A stretch of DNA of 64,000 bases from DASSSY01 sp035708205 (GTDB lineage: Bacteria > Bacteroidota > Bacteroidia > Chitinophagales > Chitinophagaceae): positions 1 through 64,000 of the forward strand of contig DASSSY010000001.1 of NCBI GenBank assembly GCA_035708205.1. The letters run 5' to 3'. Shown here piece after piece: positions 9,551 to 16,927 of this stretch. The notes beneath the pieces were generated by a model. That model searched no databases and was not told where the DNA came from. It worked only from the letters and a program-made list of their open reading frames with translations. The position numbers were made by a program, and so were the translations under genes. The number at the start of each line of letters is the position of its first letter. Within the stretch, counting starts at the first letter, position 1.

Positions 9551-9871
9551 ATGAGAAGAGATGTTTTCCAGGCCATTGCGGATCCTACCAGGCGCGCCAT
9601 CATCGCATTAATTGCTTTACAGGCCATGACGCCGAATGCCCTTGCGGAACATTTTGATATGACAAGGCAGGCGATCTCCAAGCATTTACGTATCCTTACG
9701 GAATGCAAGGTGGTCCTACAAAGGCAGCAAGGCAGGGAAATTTATTACCTGCTTGCGCTTGATAAAATGAAAGAGATCGATGAATGGCTGGAACAATACC
9801 GTAAGATATGGGAAAAACGCTTTGACCAGCTTGACAATGTATTATTAACAATAAAAAATAAGAAAAAATGA
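9551..9871 (+). CDS. ArsR-family winged-helix repressor
   Basis: A 106-residue HTH protein: MRRDVFQAIADPTRRAIIAL is the characteristic ArsR N-terminal helix, NALAEHFDMTRQAISKHLRIL is the recognition helix-turn-helix, and QRQQGREIYYLLALDKMKEI is the wing. There is no CxC metal site, so it belongs to the non-metal subgroup usually found beside SRPBCC/AHSA1 genes. Its stop overlaps the next ATG by four bases (ATGA), giving translational coupling with the first SRPBCC gene. Probably an autorepressor of this four-gene operon; the ligand is unknown. Confidence 0.9.
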   Translation: MRRDVFQAIADPTRRAIIALIALQAMTPNALAEHFDMTRQAISKHLRILTECKVVLQRQQGREIYYLLALDKMKEIDEWLEQYRKIWEKRFDQLDNVLLTIKNKKK

Positions 9872-10374
9872 ACAGTGATCTCTTGTTTGATTTTATTGTA
9901 GATAAGGAAAACAAAACCATTCACATCAAACGTGAATTTGATGGCGGGCTGGAATTAGTTTGGCAGGTATGGACGACCGCCGAACTGCTTGACCAGTGGT
10001 GCGCCCCTAATCCTTACAGGACAGAAACAAAAACTTTGGATTTTCGGGCAGGCGGTTTCTGGCATTATGCAATAGTAAGCCCCGAAGGGGCCAAGCATTG
10101 GAGCAGGTATGATTATAAAAATATCGAGCCTAAAAAAAGCATTACAGAATTGCGGATATTTAGTGATGAGAACGGAACGGTTGATCCTGATTCTCCTCCA
10201 ACCGAATGCACCACTGTTTTCAGCGAAAAGGGCGGTAGAACTTTGGTAACGATCACTGAACGATATAACCTGTCAAAAGTTTTTGAAAAGATGGCCACAA
10301 CAAGTCATAAAAAAGGATTTTCATCGCATCTTAAAAATCTGGACAAATTATTACTAACATTAAAAAGCAAATAA
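9868..10374 (+). CDS. SRPBCC (AHSA1-like) domain protein, copy 1
   Basis: A 168-residue START/Bet v1-fold protein of the AHSA1 group. The family signature is near the N-terminus (IHIKREFDGGLELVWQVWT, then ELLDQWCAPNPY) with the central strand DFRAGGFWHYAIVSPEG. The fold forms a hydrophobic ligand cavity; the ligand and role of this subfamily are unknown. It is coupled by a four-base overlap to the ArsR gene and followed after one base by a close paralogue. Copy 1 has Cys where copy 2 has Trp in the DQWWAP motif. Confidence 0.85.
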   Translation: MNSDLLFDFIVDKENKTIHIKREFDGGLELVWQVWTTAELLDQWCAPNPYRTETKTLDFRAGGFWHYAIVSPEGAKHWSRYDYKNIEPKKSITELRIFSDENGTVDPDSPPTECTTVFSEKGGRTLVTITERYNLSKVFEKMATTSHKKGFSSHLKNLDKLLLTLKSK

Positions 10375-10375
10375 A

Positions 10376-10876
10376 ATGAACAGCAACCTATTATTCGACT
10401 TTGTTGTCAACAAAGACAACAACACGATTGACGTCATCCGTGAATTTGCCGCGCCGGTTGAGCTGGTTTGGAAAGCATGGACAGACCCGGAAATACTCGA
10501 TCAGTGGTGGGCGCCAAGACCATGGAAGTCAAAAACAAAGTTTATGAACTTTAGGGTAGGGGGCCGGCGGTTTTACGCAATGGTAGGTCCCGAAGGGCAG
10601 GAACATTGGTCCGTGCAGGATTTTACCGCCATCAGTCCCAAAACCAACTTCAAAACCCTGAATGCTTTCGCGGACAAGGATGAAAATATTGATACGGAAA
10701 TGGCCAGGTCCGCCTGGGATTTGAATTTCAGCGAGCGGGACGGGACAACGACCGTAAGCATTGTGATAAAGCATGATACCCTGGCCGATCTAGAGAAATA
10801 TATTCAAATGGGCTTTAAAGAAGGCTTTACCATGTGTCTTGGAAATCTTGATGAATATCTTGCGGCAAAGCATTAA
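10376..10876 (+). CDS. SRPBCC (AHSA1-like) domain protein, copy 2
   Basis: A 166-residue paralogue of the preceding gene: the same start (MNSNLLFDFVVNKDNN against MNSDLLFDFIVDKENK), VELVWKAWTDPEILDQWWAPRPW and FRVGGRRFYAMVGPEG. A tandem duplication is evident. It starts one base after the first copy's stop, so it lies in the same operon. A small-ligand-binding or chaperone-like role is all that the family suggests. Confidence 0.85.
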   Translation: MNSNLLFDFVVNKDNNTIDVIREFAAPVELVWKAWTDPEILDQWWAPRPWKSKTKFMNFRVGGRRFYAMVGPEGQEHWSVQDFTAISPKTNFKTLNAFADKDENIDTEMARSAWDLNFSERDGTTTVSIVIKHDTLADLEKYIQMGFKEGFTMCLGNLDEYLAAKH

Positions 10877-10896
10877 TTGTCCAACCAAATTATAAG

Positions 10897-11340
10897 ATGA
10901 TGTCACACGAACCAATTATTATAGAAAGGACGTATGATGCGCCGATACAGGTTGTATGGAAGGCGCTCACAGACGCAAAGGCTTTAAGGGAATGGTTCTT
11001 TGATATCCCTGCTTTTGAAGCGCGCGTCGGTTTTGAATTTGCATTCCGGGGCCAGGGGACGGAAGGTGAGGATTATCTTCACAAATGTGTGGTTACGGAA
11101 GTTGATGAGCCTTTTAAATTGAGCTACAGCTGGCGCTATGAAGGATATGAAGGTATATCACTGGTAACTTATGAATTGCAGGCAAACGGTAATAAGACAC
11201 ATATCAGGCTTACGCATTCAGGATTGGAGTCGTTCCCGGCGAGCGGTGCTTTTGCAAAAGAAAATTTTGTACAGGGCTGGACGGCGCTTATCGGTTCATT
11301 ATTGAAAGATTATGCTGAAAAAATGAACCCGATTACATAA
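10897..11340 (+). CDS. SRPBCC (AHSA1-like) domain protein, copy 3
   Basis: A 147-residue SRPBCC protein beginning IIIERTYDAPIQVVWKALTDAKALREWFFD, with a shorter central region and FVQGWTALIGSLLKDYAEK at the end. It is more diverged from copies 1 and 2 than they are from each other and resembles the common stand-alone AHSA1 proteins. It lies 20 bases after copy 2, so it is probably the last gene of the ArsR-led operon. Confidence 0.85.
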   Translation: MMSHEPIIIERTYDAPIQVVWKALTDAKALREWFFDIPAFEARVGFEFAFRGQGTEGEDYLHKCVVTEVDEPFKLSYSWRYEGYEGISLVTYELQANGNKTHIRLTHSGLESFPASGAFAKENFVQGWTALIGSLLKDYAEKMNPIT

Positions 11341-11517
11341 TCATCCATAGCTCCCGGTATGTGCATCTAACGTTTGGTTTTTTCTTTTTCCCGGTTAGCC
11401 CGTGGTTATTAATAGATGCTTTCAGAAAAATTTTCTTAAATGTGAATGCCGTATGTTTTGCCCGTAATTTTGTTGCCGGGAGCGTTGTTCTTTTATGTGC
11501 CCATTCTGCGATTGGGA

Positions 11518-12112
11518 TTATACTATTGATACTTTATCCTTAAACACTTTCCTGAATTTATCCAGTTTAGGCTTGATGACAAACTGACAATAAGGCTGTT
11601 GGGTATGACTAGCATAATTAATCCCGGTGATAGGCCTCTGCTTTATAAGATTTAGTGTACGCGGCCATTTCTGTACAATTTCAGAAGGAAAGGCCTTTTC
11701 TGCGTTTATCGCTGAATATAATACCTGGCGAGCTTTTCCTGTAGAGCATTATGATAAAATATGGTCGATCTGTACTGTGTACCAATATCATTTCCCTGCC
11801 TGTTCAATTGTGTAGGGTCATGGGCCACAAAAAATGCCGCGAGCAGCTCATCATAAGAAATTTTCGAAGGGTTGTACAGGATATTGCAGGCTTCTGCATG
11901 ACCGGTAGTTCCGTGCAAACCAATTCATAGCTGGGATTGGGAACATGACCACCGGTAAAGCCTGATACCACTTTATTGCGCCATCAAGCTGGCTGAACTG
12001 GGTTTCATTTCCCGGAAAGTTTTGACCTTATAAAATTTTCCTGTCCGGTTCGGGCACAGGATAAAATCGGTACTAATAATATTAATCCGAAAATTCTTCT
12101 GAATAGCTGCAT
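11518..12112 (-). pseudogene. msrA: decayed peptide-methionine (S)-S-oxide reductase
   Basis: Minus-strand translation recovers pieces of MsrA in order but in different frames. The ATG at 12112 opens a lipoprotein-like leader (MQLFRRIFGLILLVPILSC) that soon stops. A piece reading QLDGA, VVSGFTGGHVPNPSYELVCT follows, then GTTGHAEACNILYNPSKISY and HDPTQLNRQGNDIGTQYRS in another frame (11706-11918), and finally QQPYCQFVIKPKLDKFRKVFKDK to a stop at 11518. The segment with the catalytic GCFW motif is missing. At least three frame changes and one deletion make a functional product impossible. MsrA repairs oxidised methionine; an intact copy presumably exists elsewhere. Confidence 0.85.
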
Positions 12113-12294
12113 GAAATAAAAATGTTAGTTCCTGCAAATGTCTTTCTGATTACTGTCAAAATCAATAGTAATATTGCCCGGATAGTTGATAATTATTTCC
12201 TGGTCAGCAAGGTTTTCTCCGGGACTGGAAATCTTCGGGAAATATGTTCAATAAATCGGGAAGTATCCTCATTTCTGGCAGGTATAATTACAGA

Positions 12295-12302
12295 TATCTT
12301 TG
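12295..12302 (+). promoter_or_regulatory. -7 box for the spondin_N lipoprotein gene
   Basis: TATCTTTG, a perfect TAnnTTTG, 23 bases before the ATG at 12326. It supports that start over the longer open frame beginning at 12122. No convincing -33 element. Confidence 0.55.
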
Positions 12303-12325
12303 CATTTACACAAAATACTTCAGAC

Positions 12326-13621
12326 ATGATTAAGAAAGAAAGATTGAAATGGTTTCTGGTGATCCTTCCTTTGTTAGCGATGAGCTGTCATAAGAACGAT
12401 GATACTGCTGCTGATATGCAGGAACATACCCTGACGGTACAAAACGTTCTTCAGGCAAGGTCCCTGGTAGAGTCCGGCACTTTTCAAATGGATGGGGCAT
12501 CGCCACTTATTATGCCCGGCCAATCCGTATCTTTCCGGTTTTCCGCGGCACCGGGCCAGGCAGTGACCTTTGCGGCGATGTATGGTTATTCCAATGATCT
12601 GTTCTTTGCACCGGAGAACCCGGGAATCGCCTTATATGACGATAACGATAACCCGATACAGGGTGATGTGTCTGCCCGTATTAAGCTTTGGGATAACGGC
12701 ACAAGGGTCAATCAGGCGCCAGGTGCGACCGTTAATCATCCCGGTACGGCAGAAAATAAACCCATCAGGGAAGTCGGCGGTACCGATGCGCAGAATAATC
12801 ATTACCTGCCCGCCTCAAGCCTTGTAAAGGCAACGCTGATCTACGAAGGTGATTCTTATTTTACACTTACGTTGAAGAATATTTCCGGCGGAACGGCTAA
12901 CGAAACCCCTTTGAGCCCGGGGGTATGGGCCATATCTTATATTGCCGGCGGGCAGCTTTTGAATCAGAACCCCGTTTATCAAAAAGGTAGTCCCTCCGCA
13001 AACGGGCTGACGCCGTTGGCGGAAATGGGTGATAATTCCCAGTTGTACAGTTATATAAAGGATAATACCGGCATTTTTACACCGCTGTCGCCTATACTGG
13101 TCGTTGTTTATAATAATATTCCGAATCCGGTCTTCACAAGCGGTATGAAAGATGCCGGCCTGGGTTTAAAAGCGCTTGCCCAAAAAGGAGATGCTTCCGG
13201 CTTGGCAGCAGCTTTGAAAGGGATGCAAGGGGTTAAGCAGGTTTATATACTTCCGGACCCGGCCAATACGGTACTTCTTCCCTCCATAGGAAGTCAGCCC
13301 GGCGGAACGGTTTCCCAAAAGCTGGAAGTGGGCCAGGGTGACCACCTGGTGATAGCAACCATGTATGGATTCTCCAACGACTGGTTCTTTTCCACAGGGG
13401 AAAATGGCATAGATGCAACCCAAACGGGAGATTTTTCCGACAGCATACATTTATTTGATGATGGAACTGCTGTCAGCCAGTTCCCGGGAGCGGGAAATAA
13501 CCAGGCTAATTTAGGAGGGAGCCCTGGGCCGGCAGACAAACCAATAGAGGAAGTGCCTAATCCCAATATTTTCAATACATTACCTGAAATCAGCAAGATG
13601 ATAAAAGTAGAATTGCATTAG
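12326..13621 (+). CDS. lipoprotein with two spondin_N-like domains
   Basis: The ATG at 12326 starts a lipoprotein signal (WFLVILPLLAMSC, lipobox Cys21). The 431-residue product has two related halves: residues about 35-170 with QEHTLTVQNVLQARSLVESG and AMYGYSNDLFFAPENPGIAL, and residues about 310-431 with IATMYGFSNDWFFSTGENGI. Each half ends in a shared LWDNGTRVNQAPG / LFDDGTAVSQFPG strand followed by NKPIREV / DKPIEEV. This is the bacterial spondin_N family, thought to be a surface-exposed beta-sandwich; no enzymatic activity is known. Internal duplication is visible directly. It is anchored in the outer membrane or at the surface, by inference. Confidence 0.8.
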   Translation: MIKKERLKWFLVILPLLAMSCHKNDDTAADMQEHTLTVQNVLQARSLVESGTFQMDGASPLIMPGQSVSFRFSAAPGQAVTFAAMYGYSNDLFFAPENPGIALYDDNDNPIQGDVSARIKLWDNGTRVNQAPGATVNHPGTAENKPIREVGGTDAQNNHYLPASSLVKATLIYEGDSYFTLTLKNISGGTANETPLSPGVWAISYIAGGQLLNQNPVYQKGSPSANGLTPLAEMGDNSQLYSYIKDNTGIFTPLSPILVVVYNNIPNPVFTSGMKDAGLGLKALAQKGDASGLAAALKGMQGVKQVYILPDPANTVLLPSIGSQPGGTVSQKLEVGQGDHLVIATMYGFSNDWFFSTGENGIDATQTGDFSDSIHLFDDGTAVSQFPGAGNNQANLGGSPGPADKPIEEVPNPNIFNTLPEISKMIKVELH

Positions 13622-13802
13622 CTTCTAATCCTATTTTGCCTAAAGAAATATTACCTGCTTTTGAAAATCGTTAAAATGAAATACCAGTCCGATGTACCTC
13701 AAAAAAATGAGGTGCCCGGAAAGAAATCAAAAGTTTTATTTGAAAATAAAAAGACGTTCACAACAGGCATTTCTGGAGCTTAGGTCAAGGGAGCAACAGG
13801 GA

Positions 13803-14282
13803 ATGATCAGCCAGTATTTTATGAAAAATCTATCTAAAAATGCTCTTGCGCCTTTATGTTTAAGGGTAACTATAGGCTTTGGCTTCATGATGCACGGATG
13901 GGCTAAAATCAGCCGGGGCACCGCGGGATTTGAAAAGCTGTTATCAGCTTCCGGCATTCCTTTGCCACATATCAATGCGCACATAGTACCTTATATTGAA
14001 TTGCTGGGTGGTACGGCTATCTTCCTGGGAGCCGGCGTGGTTATTATTGCTATTCCGCTAATCATTACCATGCTTACCGCTATGCTGACTATCCAGATAC
14101 ATTTCGGTTTTAGTTCCGTTAATACGATAGGTCTAAATGCCAATGGCCCTGTTTTCGGTCCGCCCGGGTATGAAATAAACCTGCTTTATATTGCGGGGCT
14201 GGTTTCTCTTATTTTTACCGGCGCCGGTGCCATATCGGTTGATCACTGGTTAAACCGGCGTAAAAAATTAAATTATAGGTAA
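13803..14282 (+). CDS. DoxX family membrane protein
   Basis: From the ATG at 13803 this is 159 residues with four hydrophobic helices: LCLRVTIGFGFMMHGWAKI, IVPYIELLGGTAIFLGAGVVI, IPLIITMLTAMLTIQIHF and YIAGLVSLIFTGAGAISV. The HGWAK loop and the Glu in PYIELLGG are DoxX hallmarks. The family is an inner-membrane protein linked to thiol/redox metabolism and often found with oxidoreductases. An in-frame ATG at 13821 (MKNLSKNA) is equally plausible, and a longer frame opens at 13692. The azoR gene converges with it; a shared terminator lies between. Confidence 0.85.
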   Translation: MISQYFMKNLSKNALAPLCLRVTIGFGFMMHGWAKISRGTAGFEKLLSASGIPLPHINAHIVPYIELLGGTAIFLGAGVVIIAIPLIITMLTAMLTIQIHFGFSSVNTIGLNANGPVFGPPGYEINLLYIAGLVSLIFTGAGAISVDHWLNRRKKLNYR

Positions 14283-14320
14283 TAATCAGAATCAGGCAGT
14301 GTAACCAGGTCATTATTTTA

Positions 14321-14350
14321 AAGAAAGTCCCCTATATAGAAGACTTTCTT
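14321..14350. terminator. bidirectional hairpin between doxX and azoR
   Basis: AAGAAAGTC (14321-14329) pairs with GACTTTCTT (14342-14350) across a 12-base loop, between two convergent genes. A/T flanks on both sides would serve either direction. Confidence 0.55.
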
Positions 14351-14360
14351 CTTAGTTTCA

Positions 14361-14956
14361 TTAAATGTTTATCCGTTCCAAAGCTTCTTCATAAGCATGT
14401 TCCTGTATTTCTGGCAGGTTAACGCCTTCTACTCGGTAAGTTGTAATATCTGTAATGCCGATAAAATTCAGCACTTTGCGCAAATAGGGTTCTGTAAAGC
14501 CAAATGACTTCATCGGGCCATCCGTGTAGATGCCCCCGTGGCAATGACCAGGTAGGCTTTCTTGTTGCCAATCAGGCCTTCCGGTCCTTTTTCCGTGTAT
14601 CTGAAAGTAATGCCAGAACGTAAAACATGATCCAGCCAGGCTTTCAATGTGGAATGAATGCTGAAATTATACATAGGCGCTCCGATGACAAGGATTTCAG
14701 CCTCTTTCAGCTCCTCAATAGCCTCGGCAGAAGAATGTATGGCCGATATCAGTTCCGGCGTACGGTTTTGTTCCGGTGTTGCGAACGAGGCCAGATGGAT
14801 TTCTTCCAAATGAGGAAAAGGCTTGCGCGTAAGGTCATGGGTCTTTACCGTACTGCCCGGATATTTTTCTTTCAGGCGGCCAATAATTTCATTTCCCAGC
14901 TTAATGCTGAAAGATGCATTTCCCCGCGGACTTGAAATAAGATGCAATATTTTCAT
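14361..14956 (-). pseudogene. azoR: FMN-dependent NADH-azoreductase, single-base frameshift
   Basis: The first 142 or so residues (MKILHLISSPRGNASFS, then GAPMYNFSIHSTLKAWLDHV and KKAYLVIATG) are a normal AzoR flavodoxin-fold protein. After a run of five G (five C on the plus strand, 14533-14537) the frame shifts and stops at 14510. In the next frame the expected C-terminus follows uninterrupted (GIYTDGPMKSFGFTEPYLRK to LERINI, stop at 14361). One more G would restore a 198-residue AzoR, the usual family length. So it is either a one-base deletion in a homopolymer, a sequencing error or a phase-variable tract. AzoR reduces azo and quinone compounds with NADH. It diverges from hxlR across an operator-rich gap. 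Confidence 0.85.
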
Positions 14957-14973
14957 TGTTTAAAATTTGACAG

Positions 14974-14981
14974 CAAAAGTA
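14974..14981 (-). promoter_or_regulatory. -7 box of azoR
   Basis: The minus strand reads TACTTTTG, a perfect TAnnTTTG, 17 bases upstream of the azoR ATG. The palindromic operator cluster lies immediately upstream, over the expected -33 region. Confidence 0.6.
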
Positions 14982-14991
14982 TCTACCTTTG

Positions 14992-15042
14992 CTATACAAT
15001 CTATACTACTATACTGATGTATACCGCTATACAATGGTATAG
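14992..15042. promoter_or_regulatory. operator cluster in the azoR-hxlR divergent promoter
   Basis: CTATAC/GTATAG half-sites occur repeatedly within about 50 bases. The best is a perfect palindrome, CTATACAATGGTATAG, at 15027-15042; GTATAC at 15019-15024 and CTATAC at 14992, 15001 and 15009 add further sites. The position between azoR and a HxlR gene suggests HxlR binding and control of both directions; this is inference. Confidence 0.65.
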
Positions 15043-15065
15043 TACTTATTAAAATTGAATCAGCT

Positions 15066-15452
15066 GTGAAAGAAGAAGAACATAACGCAACAAACTGCCA
15101 GGCCAGCATATCTGCAGTAAAAGATTCCTTGTACGTACTGAATGGCAAATGGAAACTACCGGTGATCATTGCCTTGTCAGAAGGCCCGAAGCGATTCAAA
15201 GAGCTGGAAAGGGCTATAGAAGGGATCAGCCCGAGGGTACTTTCTAAAGAATTAAGGGAACTGGAACTGAATGAATTTATCGAAAGGAAAGTGTATGATG
15301 AAATACCGGTCAGGATTAACTATGAGCTCACACCATATAGCGATTCTTTAAAAGAGATCATAGGCTCTTTAGTAGAATGGGGGCAAAAGCACCGGAAACA
15401 TATCATGGGAAAAAAGAAAAAGAACAGTAAGGAAATCCTTGTGCTCAAATAA
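15066..15452 (+). CDS. HxlR-family transcriptional regulator
   Basis: A 128-residue winged-helix protein with the HxlR signature: a Cys near the N-terminus (NATNCQASISAVKDSLYVLNGKW), then RFKELERAIEGISPRVLSKELRELE as the DNA-binding region and YELTPYSDSLKEIIGSLVEWG at the end. The start is a GTG; no in-frame ATG lies upstream. It is transcribed away from azoR, with the operator cluster between, the classic layout for a quinone/electrophile-responsive HxlR regulator. The N-terminal Cys could be the sensor, by analogy to HypR/YodB-type members. Confidence 0.9.
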   Translation: MKEEEHNATNCQASISAVKDSLYVLNGKWKLPVIIALSEGPKRFKELERAIEGISPRVLSKELRELELNEFIERKVYDEIPVRINYELTPYSDSLKEIIGSLVEWGQKHRKHIMGKKKKNSKEILVLK

Positions 15453-15462
15453 CGACGGCCGT

Positions 15463-16329
15463 ATGAAATACCAATATGAAAACCACAGGACTTCAGGAAT
15501 GTGCAGGCTTACTCAGGAGCAACCGTTATTGGACAGGGTCTTTTACGGTAAAGATCAGAAAGACAAATTGCTGACCATTGCCTGGAACAGGGGGACGACG
15601 CAGGTGGTCATCATTGATGATGTTCCTTATGACTTCCCCGAGCAGGCCGTTCTTTGCCTAATGGTCAATCAGTCGTTCACTTTTTCCGGGCCCGATGATA
15701 TTGTTGCCTGGCAGTTTAACCGGGATTTTTACTGTATTGTAGATCATGACAGAGAAGTAAGCTGTGTCGGCTTCTTATTCTACGGGTCTGCCGGAACGAT
15801 GTTCATCAGGCTCAATGAGAAACAGCAGACCAATATTGAATCATTGCTCCGGGTCTTTATAGACGAATTTTCCACAAAGGACAGCATCCAGGAAGATATG
15901 TTGCGTATGCTTTTGAAGAGATTGATCATTATCGTGACCCGGCTGGCCAAAGAACAGTATATTACAGAAAAAGATCTTAATGATGAGAAGCTGGATATTA
16001 TCCGGCAGTTTAACTTGTTAGTGGAAATACATTATAAAACAGAGCACCAGGTAAAATTCTATGCCGAAAAGCTGTATCGTTCTCCCAAAACATTAGCTAA
16101 CCTTTTCGCTTTATACAACAATAAATCGCCCCTAACGGTGATCCAGGACAGAATTACGCTGGAAGCTAAACGCCTGCTGATATATACTGACAAAACTTCT
16201 AAGGAAATCGCTTACGAACTGGGGTTTGATGATGTGGCCTATTTCAGTAATTTCTTCAAAAAGAATACCTCCCTGTCACCCACCGCTTTTAGAAAAGGCA
16301 AAAATCTAATGGTCCCGGAAGCAGGATGA
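15463..16329 (+). CDS. AraC-family transcriptional regulator
   Basis: From the ATG at 15463 it is 288 residues with an N-terminal sensor-like region (cupin-type, VPYDFPEQAVLCLMVNQSFTF) and a C-terminal AraC double HTH: VKFYAEKLYRSPKTLANLF, then SKEIAYELGFDDVAYFSNFFKKNTSLSPTAFR, which is the highly conserved second HTH. A longer frame from GTG 15439 would overlap hxlR. It lies 10 bases after hxlR, so the two regulators are probably one transcript. Its likely target downstream is now a pseudogene. Confidence 0.88.
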   Translation: MKYQYENHRTSGMCRLTQEQPLLDRVFYGKDQKDKLLTIAWNRGTTQVVIIDDVPYDFPEQAVLCLMVNQSFTFSGPDDIVAWQFNRDFYCIVDHDREVSCVGFLFYGSAGTMFIRLNEKQQTNIESLLRVFIDEFSTKDSIQEDMLRMLLKRLIIIVTRLAKEQYITEKDLNDEKLDIIRQFNLLVEIHYKTEHQVKFYAEKLYRSPKTLANLFALYNNKSPLTVIQDRITLEAKRLLIYTDKTSKEIAYELGFDDVAYFSNFFKKNTSLSPTAFRKGKNLMVPEAG

Positions 16330-16436
16330 GATCTGTCAATCTTACAAATATAAGGGAAGTCATCCTATTCTCTAAGAATAGCCGTTATCGGACATTTGCG
16401 GTGTTAATGTTATTATTAACACTAAAAGTATTCAAA

Positions 16437-16815
16437 ATGAAAAGTTTTGTTTGCCTTCTTTGCTCATTCGGAACATGCCCTGGGGAATTATTTGAATTTT
16501 CAAAACAGGCGACCCACCCTTAACGCCAGGGAAAAGGAAGTAATCAACCTGGTGATTAGTCAGTATAATCATTGTGCCTATTGCCAAAATGAACGGATTT
16601 ACAGATGAAGAGATAATCAGTATTCGTAAAACCCGAATTTCTTTTAACTCTAAGCTAGACGCTTTGGCCAGGTTGGTCAAAAGTATTATAGAAAATAAGG
16701 CCATGCCGAAGAAACGCTGCTGGATAATTTTTACAATGAAGGTTATAATCATGCCCCCTGGTAGAAACAGTTTGCGCAATAGGGATAAAATGATCAGCTG
16801 TGCCTGTGGACTGGC
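16437..16815 (+). pseudogene. decayed carboxymuconolactone decarboxylase (AhpD-like) gene
   Basis: Pieces of an AhpD/CMD-family protein appear in order but in several frames. After MKSFV the text jumps to AFFAHSEHALGNYLNFQNRR and TLNAREKEVINLVISQYNHCAYC. Then the sequence between the two catalytic-site halves (around the CxxxH) is deleted, and AIAKMNGFTDEEIISIRKTR with SKLDALARLVKSIIENK follows. GHAEETLLDNFYNEGYNHA and IG..KMISC come last in further frames. At least three indels plus internal deletions are needed. CMD-family proteins act in peroxide or radical defence through a CxxC/H redox centre, which is damaged here. The 3' limit is uncertain. It sits downstream of two regulators that may once have controlled it. 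Confidence 0.8.
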
Positions 16816-16867
16816 CGGCAGCCCCGGAATTATAATACAGCACTTTTATGTCCTGTTGTCTTAAACA

Positions 16868-16897
16868 GAGAAAGCCGCCTTACCAGGCGGCTTTCTC
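16868..16897 (-). terminator. terminator of groEL
   Basis: A perfect 13-bp stem (16868-16880 with 16885-16897) with a 4-base loop, 31 bases past the groEL stop. It also faces the decayed CMD gene on the other strand. Confidence 0.75.
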
Positions 16898-16927
16898 ATT
16901 GAAAATAAATAATCATCGGGGAGGGGA

